Source: Pilibacter termitis (GTDB taxonomy: Bacteria; Bacillota; Bacilli; Lactobacillales; Streptococcaceae). Taken from it: a DNA stretch of 50,675 bases. Each line of letters opens with the position of its first letter. The stretch's first letter is position 1. The notes under the pieces are model-generated. The model was not told the origin of the DNA. It made no database searches and saw only the letters and a program-made list of their open reading frames with translations. Position numbers and translations under genes: made by a program. This document shows, one piece after another, positions 16,837 to 25,664 of the stretch. The DNA lies in assembly GCF_900167335.1 (NCBI RefSeq), contig NZ_FUXI01000018.1, positions 13,971 through 64,645 of the forward strand, written 5' to 3'.

Positions 16837-17991
16837 TCAAAGAATTTCGCTATATTTTTCAACCATACCGTCTGCTGAAAATTCTTTTCCTCTTTTGCAA
16901 CACGCTTTTCTCACTTCTTCCGTTGTCTGTATCGTTTGAACAGCCTCAAGTAAACCTATTACATTTCCTTGTTCAACGACAAGACCTGTTTTTCTATTGA
17001 TTGCCTCTGGACTTCCACCTGTGTTGTAAGTAATCACAGGAGTACCGCAAGCAAGAGATTCAATATTGACCGTTGGAAAATTGTCATCATAGGTGGGATT
17101 AATGAATACGTATGCCTTAGAATACAGCTGTGCCAGTTCGTTTGTATCATTTGTACTTTCAATATGCACCAATCTCGGCGAGAGCGACACACCTTTTGGT
17201 ACACTTCCTACCACAATAACTTGAAATTCATCAGACAGTTTTTCAGCAAGTATATTAATATCAGAAAGACCTTTTCTCTCCTCCCATATACTTGCAACTG
17301 CTAAAACAATTTTTTTCCTTTGTTTTTCTTGTTCTCGTGGATAAAAATCTGCTAAATCAATACCGTTATAAATCGTCTTGACCTCATTTTTCCCAAGAAA
17401 TGACTTCTTTATAATCGTTGTCAACCAATTTGATGGTGTCACAAAAAGAATTTCACGCTTTGAAAAATATCGTTTTTTTAACTGTAAATTGCGTTGATAC
17501 TTATCAATAAATGTAACTGGATACTCCTTTAACCTTTTTTTGGCATTAGGATTACTCTCTAGGTATACTTCTTCTTCTGGCAAATAAGCTGAGTGACCTG
17601 TTATTGTCCACATATCGTGCAGTGTCCAAATCACTTTTCCTTTAAATTCTTTGTTTAAGTAATCAAATAGAATAGGAAAATTCAAGTAATAACCATGAAT
17701 ATTGTGTAGATGAATGACATCTGGATTGTATTTTCTCAAGAAAGAGACAAATCTTTTCGTCACTCCTCGAGAAGAAAGCCCATGATTATCAAACAAAAAT
17801 GTTTCCATTGCATGCTCGTACATATCAAATTTATTGCCAATTTTATACGATTGTATCTCTGGTGAAATACCGAGTCGACCATAACATACTGTACAATCAT
17901 GTCCTGCTTTTACATAGCCAAAATACAAATCCTTGACAATCCTACCAGTTGACTTAGTATCTCCTAATACATTTACAAGCACAATTTTCAT
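16837..17991 (-). CDS. Glycosyltransferase family 4
   Basis: 384 residues. The N-terminal half has HLHNIHGYYLNFPILFDYL and TLHDMWTITGHSAY, typical of the WcaC/WbaZ-like GT4 group. The C-terminal half has VLAVASIWEERKGL and FINPTYDDNFPTVNIESLAC. It follows capG in the operon and probably extends the lipid-linked repeat unit. Donor sugar unknown. Confidence 0.88.
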   Translation of the reverse strand: MKIVLVNVLGDTKSTGRIVKDLYFGYVKAGHDCTVCYGRLGISPEIQSYKIGNKFDMYEHAMETFLFDNHGLSSRGVTKRFVSFLRKYNPDVIHLHNIHGYYLNFPILFDYLNKEFKGKVIWTLHDMWTITGHSAYLPEEEVYLESNPNAKKRLKEYPVTFIDKYQRNLQLKKRYFSKREILFVTPSNWLTTIIKKSFLGKNEVKTIYNGIDLADFYPREQEKQRKKIVLAVASIWEERKGLSDINILAEKLSDEFQVIVVGSVPKGVSLSPRLVHIESTNDTNELAQLYSKAYVFINPTYDDNFPTVNIESLACGTPVITYNTGGSPEAINRKTGLVVEQGNVIGLLEAVQTIQTTEEVRKACCKRGKEFSADGMVEKYSEIL

Positions 17992-18018
17992 TTCTATTCC
18001 TCTACTATTTATATTTCT

Positions 18019-19146
18019 TTAATATTGTTTCCATACCACACGATTTACATAATCTGTATAACTTAAAATAATACGCAATACTTTCTCTGATACATTTGGC
18101 ATACTATAATCAGCCACTTGACGCAACGTATTTTTCTCTTGTGTTTCAAGTATTTTCAACCCTTGCATGACACGCTCTACTACTAAACCAGTCATCATCA
18201 CACTTGCCTCTTCCATTGCCTCGGGGCGTTCATGTGCTTGACGAATATTTAATGCACGAAATTGCAAAATAGATGATTCTTCACTAATCGTACCACTATC
18301 ACTCAATACTGCTTTGGCATTCATTTGCAATTTATTGTAATCATTGAATCCCATTGGTTTTAATGTTTGAACTAGCTTGTGGAACGTTGTTCCCGTTTCT
18401 TCAATCATCTTGCGTGTACGTGGATGTGTAGAAATAATTACGGGCAATTGGTATTGTTCAGCAATCGTATTGATTGTTTCCACAAGATCAAAGAAATTTT
18501 TCTCTGATTGAATATTTTCTTCCCTGTGTGCTGAGAATAGGAAAAATTGATCTTTTTGAAGATTCAACTCCTCTAAAATTGTTGATGCCTCAATGTCCTC
18601 TTTTCTTGAATTCAACACCTCAAACATTGGGGAGCCTGTTTTAATTACTTGTTCTGCTGGCAACCCCTCTTTTAATAGATATTCTCGTGCAATATCGGAA
18701 TAAGTCAAATTAATATCTGCTGTATGGTCCACAATTCTGCGATTGGTTTCCTCTGGTACACGTAAATCAAAGCAACGATTTCCTGCCTCCATATGGAAAA
18801 TAGGAATATGGCGACGTTTTGCAGCAATTGCACACAGACAACTATTGGTATCTCCTAATACTAAGAAAGCATCGGGTGCAACTATTTCTAACACCTCATC
18901 AATTTTGATAAGAATATTTCCAACCGTTTCCATTGCACCCCCAACAGCTGCGTTTAAGAAATAATCTGGTCTTCTCAATTTAAAATCTTCGAAAAAGACT
19001 TCATTCAATTCATAATCATAGTTTTGTCCTGTATGCACAATAATATGTTCAACTGCTTCGCTTTCTTCTAGCTTTTGCATTACAGCAGACAGACGAATAA
19101 TCTCTGGTCTTGTTCCGACGACTGTCATCACTTTTAGACGTTTCAT
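18019..19146 (-). CDS. capG: UDP-N-acetyl-L-fucosamine synthesis 2-epimerase (CapG/FnlC-like)
   Basis: 375 residues of the non-hydrolysing UDP-GlcNAc 2-epimerase fold: MKRLKVMTVVGTRPEIIRLS, GDTNSCLCAIAAKR, HMEAGNRCFDLRVPEE and SDSGTISEE. It follows capE and capF in the same order as in capsule loci where the three enzymes make UDP-L-FucNAc from UDP-GlcNAc; this step epimerises C2 of the pathway intermediate. The general WecB enzyme shares the fold, but the NRCFD and linkage to capEF favour CapG. Confidence 0.92.
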   Translation of the reverse strand: MKRLKVMTVVGTRPEIIRLSAVMQKLEESEAVEHIIVHTGQNYDYELNEVFFEDFKLRRPDYFLNAAVGGAMETVGNILIKIDEVLEIVAPDAFLVLGDTNSCLCAIAAKRRHIPIFHMEAGNRCFDLRVPEETNRRIVDHTADINLTYSDIAREYLLKEGLPAEQVIKTGSPMFEVLNSRKEDIEASTILEELNLQKDQFFLFSAHREENIQSEKNFFDLVETINTIAEQYQLPVIISTHPRTRKMIEETGTTFHKLVQTLKPMGFNDYNKLQMNAKAVLSDSGTISEESSILQFRALNIRQAHERPEAMEEASVMMTGLVVERVMQGLKILETQEKNTLRQVADYSMPNVSEKVLRIILSYTDYVNRVVWKQY

Positions 19147-19170
19147 ATTTGGTTTCTCCTCGTTCTCAAA

Positions 19171-20289
19171 TTAAACTACTTCAAAATAAGTATCAGGTCT
19201 TTCAGGGTCAAAAGGTTCATTTACCCACATAACTACTACCATATCTTCATTCCCTAAATTCTCAATATTGTGCGTATACCCCACTGGAATATCGACTACT
19301 TCGATTTTATCACCACTTACCATGTATTCAATCACTTCACTATCTGGTTGCTCCATACTTCTAAAGCGAATCACTCCAACTCCGGACACAACGGCAAATT
19401 TTTCATTTTTCGTATGATGCCAGTGATTTCCTTTGACAATATTTGGCTTGATAATATTCACTGAAACCTGTCCTCTATCTTTTGTACGAATGATTTCTGT
19501 AAATGAGCCACGGTCGTCTACATTCATTTTCAGTGGATAAGAGAAATCCTCTGTTGGTAAAAAACTTAAGTAGGTGCTATACAAGTTCTTCTCAAAACGA
19601 TTATCCAATTTTGGCACCTGAAGATTCAGTTTCATTTCCTTAAAGTCTTCAATTAATTCCTTTAGTTCCCCAACTGTCACAGTATCATATTCTGGCACTT
19701 CATAGTAAAGACCATTTTTATGACCTTTTCCTTTTAAAAGAGACAACAATTCACGCACTACATCATCAATATAGCATAACTCAATCTTTGCACTAAAGTC
19801 GTTAATAGTCACTTCTTCCCCACGTGAAATTTTATAACAGAACGTTGCCACTACTGTATTGTAATTAGGACGTGACCATTTACCATATAAATTTTTAAAT
19901 CTATAAACATAAACTGGAACATCTTCTGAGATTCCATATTCAAAAATTAACTTTTCTCCTGCTGCTTTACTTTTTCCATAAGAATTGTCAAGAGCAGCTT
20001 GAGAAGATGATGAAATCATAATAGGTGCTTTATTCCCTACTTTTTTCAACATTTCTAAGAGTTCACTTGTAAAACCAAAGTTTCCCTCCATAAACTCACT
20101 TTCTGTTTCTGGACGATTGACCCCTGCCAAATGATAGACAAATTCTGCTTGTTTCGCAAAATCTTCTAATCGTTCCTTTGGTGTATCTTGATCAAACAAA
20201 AATAAATCTGTATATCCTTGGTTTCTCAATTCTGCGGTTAGATTTTTTCCAATAAACCCTTTGGCACCTGTGATCAATATTTTCATCAT
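19171..20289 (-). CDS. capF: UDP-2-acetamido-2,6-dideoxy-hexulose reductase CapF
   Basis: 372 residues, two domains. The N-terminal Rossmann/SDR part has ITGAKGFIGKNL and the YGKSK catalytic motif near 127. The C-terminal cupin (about 250-372) has GNHWHHTKNEKFAVVSG with its metal-binding histidines. CapF epimerises C3 and reduces C4 of the keto intermediate on the way to UDP-L-FucNAc. The start overlaps the capE stop by four bases. Confidence 0.93.
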   Translation of the reverse strand: MMKILITGAKGFIGKNLTAELRNQGYTDLFLFDQDTPKERLEDFAKQAEFVYHLAGVNRPETESEFMEGNFGFTSELLEMLKKVGNKAPIMISSSSQAALDNSYGKSKAAGEKLIFEYGISEDVPVYVYRFKNLYGKWSRPNYNTVVATFCYKISRGEEVTINDFSAKIELCYIDDVVRELLSLLKGKGHKNGLYYEVPEYDTVTVGELKELIEDFKEMKLNLQVPKLDNRFEKNLYSTYLSFLPTEDFSYPLKMNVDDRGSFTEIIRTKDRGQVSVNIIKPNIVKGNHWHHTKNEKFAVVSGVGVIRFRSMEQPDSEVIEYMVSGDKIEVVDIPVGYTHNIENLGNEDMVVVMWVNEPFDPERPDTYFEVV

Positions 20290-21308
20290 GCTACCCCACC
20301 AAATAATTTAAGTTTCAGCAATAATTTTTTCATTCCTTCAACATCTAAACGCTCTGTGTTGTGAGAATGGTACTCATCAACCTTTTCAAAATCTACTTTA
20401 CCCTCTGCAAAGTATTTATCATAATTCAAGTCACGGTCATCTGCTGAAATTCGGAAATATTCTCCAAAATCTTCTGCACGAATCATTTCTTCTTTCGTGA
20501 CAAGTACTTCATACAATTTTTCTCCATGACGAGTACCGATATTTCTGATTTCTTGCTCAGAATTAGAAAGTTCTTTTACGGCTTGAGCCAATACATCAAT
20601 CGTTGCAGCTGGTGCTTTTTGGACGAATAAATCACCTTGTTTTCCATGCTTAAATGCATAAATTACCAAATCTACTGCATCATCTAGTGTCATCATAAAA
20701 CGTGTCATATCTGGATTGGTAATAGTAAGTGGCTCATTGTTTGCAATTTGGTCTACGAATAATGGAATAACAGAACCACGACTTCCCATTACATTTCCAT
20801 AACGTGTACAGCAAATAATTGTTTGCCCGTCATTTAAGTTTCTACCTGCTGCAATTGCAACTTTTTCACTCATTGCTTTACTCATACCCATTGCATTAAT
20901 TGGATAAGCTGCTTTGTCTGTGGAGAGAACAATTACTCTTTCTACTTTGTTTTCGATTGCACATTCTAAGACATTTTCTGTGCCTAAAACATTTGTTTTG
21001 ACCGCTTCGATTGGAAAAAATTCACATGATGGAACTTGTTTCAATGCAGCAGCGTGAAAAACAAAATCCACTCCTTGCATTGCTTTTTGAATAGAACGAC
21101 TATCACGAACATCTCCAATATAAAACTTAATTTTTTTGGATTCTTCAGGGTGAGTTGCTTGAAATTCATGACGCATATCATCTTGTTTTTTCTCATCACG
21201 AGAAAAAATACGAATTTCTTTTAAATCACTTGTTAAAAAATTACGCAATACAGCATTCCCAAATGAACCTGTTCCACCTGTAATTAATAATGTCTTATCT
21301 TTAAACAT
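20286..21308 (-). CDS. capE: UDP-N-acetylglucosamine 4,6-dehydratase/5-epimerase CapE
   Basis: 340 residues, extended SDR fold. Residues about 8-16 are TGGTGSFGN, followed by FSRDEKKQDDMRHEF and FHAAALKQVPSCEFFPIEAV. STDKAAYPINAMGMSKAMSE carries the active-site K in place of Y typical of these inverting dehydratases. It starts UDP-L-FucNAc synthesis from UDP-GlcNAc. Adjacent to its likely partner transferase, with the stop and start almost touching. Confidence 0.93.
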   Translation of the reverse strand: MFKDKTLLITGGTGSFGNAVLRNFLTSDLKEIRIFSRDEKKQDDMRHEFQATHPEESKKIKFYIGDVRDSRSIQKAMQGVDFVFHAAALKQVPSCEFFPIEAVKTNVLGTENVLECAIENKVERVIVLSTDKAAYPINAMGMSKAMSEKVAIAAGRNLNDGQTIICCTRYGNVMGSRGSVIPLFVDQIANNEPLTITNPDMTRFMMTLDDAVDLVIYAFKHGKQGDLFVQKAPAATIDVLAQAVKELSNSEQEIRNIGTRHGEKLYEVLVTKEEMIRAEDFGEYFRISADDRDLNYDKYFAEGKVDFEKVDEYHSHNTERLDVEGMKKLLLKLKLFGGVA

Positions 21309-22526
21309 CTAAAATTCCTCCATCATTTCTTCTAATTCATCTATTAGCTTTTCTTTTGAAAAATGTTCTTGACTATATTGTAATGAATTTTTTCCTAGTT
21401 CTTGAATTTCTTCTTTTGATAACTTTAAAATCTCTTTTATTTTTTCAACTAACTGTTCTTCATTACCAGCATCACACACAAAACCACAATTTGCCTCCTT
21501 GACAATTTGTTGCACTTCGCCATTGGCTGAGGCAAGTATAGGTTTTGCACATGCTAGAGTAGATTGTACTTTTGCTGGAATCGCCTTGTCAAATAATGGG
21601 TTGGGCGCTAGCGAAATATAGGCAACATCACTATTGGCTAGATATTGCGGAATACTCATTGCAGGCTTTCTGCCAAGAAATTGAAAGTGTTCTTGAAGAT
21701 GTTCTTTCTCAACCATTTTTTCCAGCTTTTCTTTTGAAAGTCCATCGCCAATCATTACAAATCGAAAATTGTAGATGCTTTCTTCGAGTAACCTTTTAAC
21801 AATCTTTGGTAACAACTCAAGTCCTAATCCCGGTCCAAGATTTCCTGCAAATGTGATATTCAAGCGTCCATCTTGGATAATTTCTGTTTCTGGTGAACTC
21901 TCCTTTGGTGCATAAAAATCTTCTGCATATTGTGGCCAAAATTGTAATTTTTCATCTGAAACATTGCGTTCTTTGATTGCATCTATGTTACTCTTTGAAG
22001 ATGATAAAATTTTATCTGAGTGCTTATAAACATAGTCAACCAATTTGCCAATTTGTTTCAAAACAAATAGACTTTTCACCCCTGTTACCGCCTCAACACT
22101 CTCAGGCCATAAATCTAATACGTACAGCAAGTGAGGGACCTTATGTTTTTTAGCATATTGCACTGCTGGAATTGCTTGCGTAATCGGCGATTGTGCGTAT
22201 GTAAAAACAATGTCTGCTTTTACCTTTGTAAACAAATTCCATAAAAATCCTGTATTGACATAAGAAAGGTAGTTTAAACCTAATGTCAAAAAATTATTTT
22301 TCCGAGGTGTAATCGGTAGACGAATAACCCTTACACCATGAATCATTTCTTCTCTTTTGGAAAACCAACCATATCCTTTAAAGAAATTTCCCTCTGGGAA
22401 ATTTGGAATCCCTGTAACAACAGTTACCTCATGCCCTCGCTTAACTAGACTCTCTGTAAGGTCATTGATACGAAATTGCTCTGGATAATAATGCTGGCTT
22501 ATGACTAATATATGCTTTTTTTTCAT
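21309..22526 (-). CDS. GT4 glycosyltransferase, WbuB-like (probable FucNAc transferase)
   Basis: 405 residues. SQHYYPEQFRINDLTESLVK, PNFPEGNFFKGYGWFSKRE and YVLDLWPESVEAVTG are hallmarks of the WbuB/CapM-like GT4 group, which commonly travels with the UDP-L-FucNAc genes. The C-terminal half has ITFAGNLGPGLGLELLPK. It lies directly before capE, so transfer of L-FucNAc is a reasonable inference. Confidence 0.87.
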   Translation of the reverse strand: MKKKHILVISQHYYPEQFRINDLTESLVKRGHEVTVVTGIPNFPEGNFFKGYGWFSKREEMIHGVRVIRLPITPRKNNFLTLGLNYLSYVNTGFLWNLFTKVKADIVFTYAQSPITQAIPAVQYAKKHKVPHLLYVLDLWPESVEAVTGVKSLFVLKQIGKLVDYVYKHSDKILSSSKSNIDAIKERNVSDEKLQFWPQYAEDFYAPKESSPETEIIQDGRLNITFAGNLGPGLGLELLPKIVKRLLEESIYNFRFVMIGDGLSKEKLEKMVEKEHLQEHFQFLGRKPAMSIPQYLANSDVAYISLAPNPLFDKAIPAKVQSTLACAKPILASANGEVQQIVKEANCGFVCDAGNEEQLVEKIKEILKLSKEEIQELGKNSLQYSQEHFSKEKLIDELEEMMEEF

Positions 22527-22557
22527 ATATTGATTGCCTCTTTCTTCCTTGATAACA

Positions 22558-24327
22558 CTACGTTTTTAGTGTAATCACAGCGAGCAAGCTCACTGCAAAA
22601 ACAATTGCAATGCTCAGGCATAATATGAGATACACTTTCGGCTGTTTATCTGAAAAACTTTGTGCTTGTTTTTGCCCTTTTTTTACATTGATAATAGCAT
22701 TGTACTCTTCAAAACTATCGGTACGGGGCCAATAATCTGAGTTTGTAAATGAAACCCTTGGTGCATTTTGGTAAGATGTTTTACTCACGGTAAATGTATA
22801 AATATCTTGTTTTTTCTCATATCCGTCTTGGAATTTTGTTTGATACAAGAAATAAACATATTTAGTCGAAAGACCTGAAATCACCAACGCCCCCTCTTTT
22901 CCAGGTTCAAATTCAGCGATAGCCGTTTCTTTTTTCTCTATTGCCTTTGCTATTTCTTCTCTATTTAGTTCTTCATTCCCTTTCAAATTTTTCAACTGAA
23001 AATCTGGTATTACTTGCCAAATATAATCTTCTTTTACTGTTTTCTTCTCCACTACCTCTACTTTTCCTGTTTTATCTACTCTGAAGAGTGCAAAAGCTGT
23101 ATTCGCTAGTGGCTTTCCTGTATTAACATCAGATACAAAGAAGTTTGCACCTCTAGCAATTAGAGTCGCTGAAGATACTTTACTATTTGATATATTTGAG
23201 TTTTGATCCTCTATAAGGGTATCAGCATATACTGTAGACATCATTGTTTTTCCAGCTTTACTTGCTATTTGTTCATTTTTTTTATATTTCACTCCATCTG
23301 CCATATAAATCAAAGGGAGACTATAATTTTCTTCTTTGTGCAAAGTCGCTGAAAAAGAAATCCGCACCTCTTTTTTTGATAAAAATGAATAAGGAAGTTC
23401 TAAATTATATCCTTTATAAAAAGGAATATTGTATTCAACTAATTGTTCTTGAAACTCTTTTAATGCAGTTTCCAAAGACTTTTCCTTAGAACTGTAAGGA
23501 TTGTCGTTTGTCCAATTATCTTCCCTAGTTACCTTTAAATTTTCCCCCTCTAATTGAAAAGAATTAGGGTCAATTTCAAAGTTATACGTAGATGAAAATG
23601 ATATTGAAATTTTTTTCACACCTTGTGGAATCTTTAGCACATAAGCAAATGTTGCTTTTTGACCATACCCGATAGCATATTCGTTTTCTTTGATTTTAGC
23701 ATCTTTACTATCGGACACACCAGAAATTTTTTCCAATTTAATCTCGCTTCGCTCATCTTTAGAAAAATTAAATACTACATCTTTTTGAGTGTAAAAAAAT
23801 TGCAACGGTATTTTACCGCTATAATCCATTAATATATACCAATGTTCTTTTGCCAATTCACCTTTTGCTTTCCATCTTGCATCTATAGACAAGTCCGTGG
23901 TAATCGTGTTATCTCCTTGATTCAACACATCGAAATAAACTCTTTGTGTCATAAAAAGAGTTTTCATTACCGTTCTCGTTTCTTCTTCCGAGAGCCTCTT
24001 CCCTTTTCCAAATGTTATGGATTGAAATACTGTTGAACCCGAAAAATCTGTTACTGTAACATTTTTTTCTTTTTTATTCACTTTAATTCCATCATTTTTT
24101 TTCAACGTTTCAAGAGCGACATCATTAAAATCATCATCCGTAAATGAACCTCGTTTCATCTTTTCAAATAAAACATTTACATCCTTCGCTTGAAACTTTG
24201 TCGTTCCTTGTGCTTTACTTGTTTGTATTTCTATTTTTACTTTTTCCATATTATTTGCTAAAATCACTTGCGTTTTAAGCACCGTCGCAAGAATTAACAA
24301 CAAAAGAAGAACAACTTTTTTCTTCAT
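22558..24327 (-). CDS. Membrane-anchored surface protein with a pilin-like (SpaA/CnaB) domain
   Basis: 589 residues. A signal peptide (about 1-24) leads to a beta-rich, polar ectodomain. Around 393-430 the stretch DVNTGKPLANTAFALFRVDK, continued by TGKV, looks like the first strand of a CnaB/SpaA domain with a possible isopeptide lysine. A single C-terminal helix (about 566-587) ends in KT with no LPXTG motif and no basic tail, so the protein seems lodged in the membrane, not sortase-attached. Its place inside a polysaccharide operon, between DUF2304 and the WbuB-like gene, is unusual. Function unknown. Confidence 0.78.
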   Translation of the reverse strand: MKKKVVLLLLLILATVLKTQVILANNMEKVKIEIQTSKAQGTTKFQAKDVNVLFEKMKRGSFTDDDFNDVALETLKKNDGIKVNKKEKNVTVTDFSGSTVFQSITFGKGKRLSEEETRTVMKTLFMTQRVYFDVLNQGDNTITTDLSIDARWKAKGELAKEHWYILMDYSGKIPLQFFYTQKDVVFNFSKDERSEIKLEKISGVSDSKDAKIKENEYAIGYGQKATFAYVLKIPQGVKKISISFSSTYNFEIDPNSFQLEGENLKVTREDNWTNDNPYSSKEKSLETALKEFQEQLVEYNIPFYKGYNLELPYSFLSKKEVRISFSATLHKEENYSLPLIYMADGVKYKKNEQIASKAGKTMMSTVYADTLIEDQNSNISNSKVSSATLIARGANFFVSDVNTGKPLANTAFALFRVDKTGKVEVVEKKTVKEDYIWQVIPDFQLKNLKGNEELNREEIAKAIEKKETAIAEFEPGKEGALVISGLSTKYVYFLYQTKFQDGYEKKQDIYTFTVSKTSYQNAPRVSFTNSDYWPRTDSFEEYNAIINVKKGQKQAQSFSDKQPKVYLILCLSIAIVFAVSLLAVITLKT

Positions 24328-24348
24328 GTTTCATTCCACTTTCTATTC

Positions 24349-24693
24349 CTATTTCTCTTCCTTCTCCGCAATCGAAATTTCCTGTATCAATGTCTTTATT
24401 TGTTTCTCATGCTCAATAATTTTGATGTGCTGGCTCAATGTGATAAACAGCAAGAGAGCAATGGCTGTGAACATTAGGAAATTTGAAAATGTGCGAAAGC
24501 CGATGAGTTTTGAGACGAAAATTAAAAGGTTTGGGAAGAAAGCTACGAAAAGCAATGCAACCGAAACAATCAACCATAATTTCATATGGCGAACTTCGCC
24601 TTTATCGTTGCGAACCAAATACATGGTGACACCAAAGAATAATAATGCCACACCTAACATGATAATGCGGAAAATAATCGAAGTATCAAACAT
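24349..24693 (-). CDS. DUF2304 membrane protein
   Basis: 114 residues with three membrane helices and a C-terminal coiled helix (HEKQIKTLIQEISIAEKEEK). The size, position and charged cytoplasmic tail match DUF2304 partners of GtrB-like transferases. Its start overlaps the upstream GT2 by eight bases. It probably helps hold or regulate that enzyme at the membrane. Confidence 0.82.
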   Translation of the reverse strand: MFDTSIIFRIIMLGVALLFFGVTMYLVRNDKGEVRHMKLWLIVSVALLFVAFFPNLLIFVSKLIGFRTFSNFLMFTAIALLLFITLSQHIKIIEHEKQIKTLIQEISIAEKEEK

Positions 24694-25429
24694 TTTGTTT
24701 TTCCTTTCTAATCATTGCACTCATTAGCATAGAAAGTCCCACACTTGCCATATAGCCAACGGATTTACGAATGGTAATCGAAGACTCTCCTGTTGCTCTT
24801 GCAAACATATTGACAGGAACTTCCATGATTTTCTTATTCTTTTTATACAACAATACCAAACTTTCTGGTTCTGGATATTGCCGTGGATAACGTTTCGTAA
24901 AGATTTCAATGACACTCTTATCCGCCGCACGATAGCCACTTGTCACATCATACACTTGAATGCCCGTGACGATTTTGAGTAAAATAGACAAAATCTTAAT
25001 GCCTGCTCGTCTTGCGTAACTTGATTGAAACTCTGATTCTGAGCCTTCAACATAGCGAGAGCCTAACGAAAAATTTGCCTCACCTGACAAAATTGGTGCC
25101 ACTAACTGTGGTAAATAGGAAATATCATGCTGCCCATCGCCATCAAATTGTACTGCGATATCATAATCACATTTTTGTGCATAGCGGTACCCTGTCTGCA
25201 CCGCCCCACCAATCCCAAGATTTTGAAAAAGGTCAATGTGATTGATATTGTTTTTTTGTAAAATTTTTCTCGTATCATCTGTACTACCGTCATTTATCAC
25301 GACATAATCTATTTTTAAATCAGATGATTGCTGAAATTTTCTCACTTGCTCAATCGTCGCCTCAATTCCCTCTTGTTCATTATAGGCTGGAATAATGAGT
25401 AAAATTCGCTTCTCACTATTGTTCTTCAT
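24686..25429 (-). CDS. GtrB/DPM1-like glycosyltransferase family 2
   Basis: 247 residues, soluble GT-A fold without C-terminal membrane helices: ILLIIPAYNEQEGIEATIEQ, VINDGSTDDTRK and VQFDGDGQHDISYLPQLV with its DGD metal site. Members make undecaprenyl-phosphate-linked sugars for decoration on the outer face. It is the first gene of the operon after the 25548-25576 promoter and is coupled to DUF2304. Confidence 0.9.
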   Translation of the reverse strand: MKNNSEKRILLIIPAYNEQEGIEATIEQVRKFQQSSDLKIDYVVINDGSTDDTRKILQKNNINHIDLFQNLGIGGAVQTGYRYAQKCDYDIAVQFDGDGQHDISYLPQLVAPILSGEANFSLGSRYVEGSESEFQSSYARRAGIKILSILLKIVTGIQVYDVTSGYRAADKSVIEIFTKRYPRQYPEPESLVLLYKKNKKIMEVPVNMFARATGESSITIRKSVGYMASVGLSMLMSAMIRKEKQNV

Positions 25430-25547
25430 CTTACGTTTTCCTATCTATATCTATTGTTCTATTGGAAACTCTAAAAACTCATATTTAAAAATTGTTGGTT
25501 TCCCTAAAATAAAATCTCCGCTTTTAAGTTCACATACATTCTTTGCT

Positions 25548-25576
25548 ATTTTACCTTACTTGACTGTTCTTTTCAA
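25548..25576 (-). promoter_or_regulatory. Promoter of the surface-polysaccharide operon
   Basis: Minus strand TTGAAA, 17-base spacer, TAAAAT. The transcript would have a leader of about 110 bases carrying GGAAACCAAC...GTTTCC, a hairpin whose right part (plus strand GGAAACTCTAAAAACTC, 25464-25480) resembles the M-family end. No other strong promoter was noticed down to 8.8 kb, so the operon may be about 17 kb. Confidence 0.75.
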
Positions 25577-25620
25577 TCTTGATTCGGAGAAATTAAGGAT
25601 AATTTACATTCTTTACTCTA

Positions 25621-25650
25621 AAATCCCCGCATGAATGTATTCACGCGAGG
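25621..25650 (-). terminator. pbp1B terminator
   Basis: Minus strand CCTCGCGTGAA and TTCATGCGGGG form a stem with a short loop, followed by ATTTTAG. The T run is short, so read-through into the polysaccharide operon is possible. Confidence 0.7.
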
Positions 25651-25664
25651 ACTCTTGTAGTTTT

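Noticed and set aside
13839-20289. Full pseudaminic or legionaminic acid pathway
   Set aside because: Only a PseG-like gene is present; the CapE-type dehydratase pairs with CapF and CapG for L-FucNAc instead.
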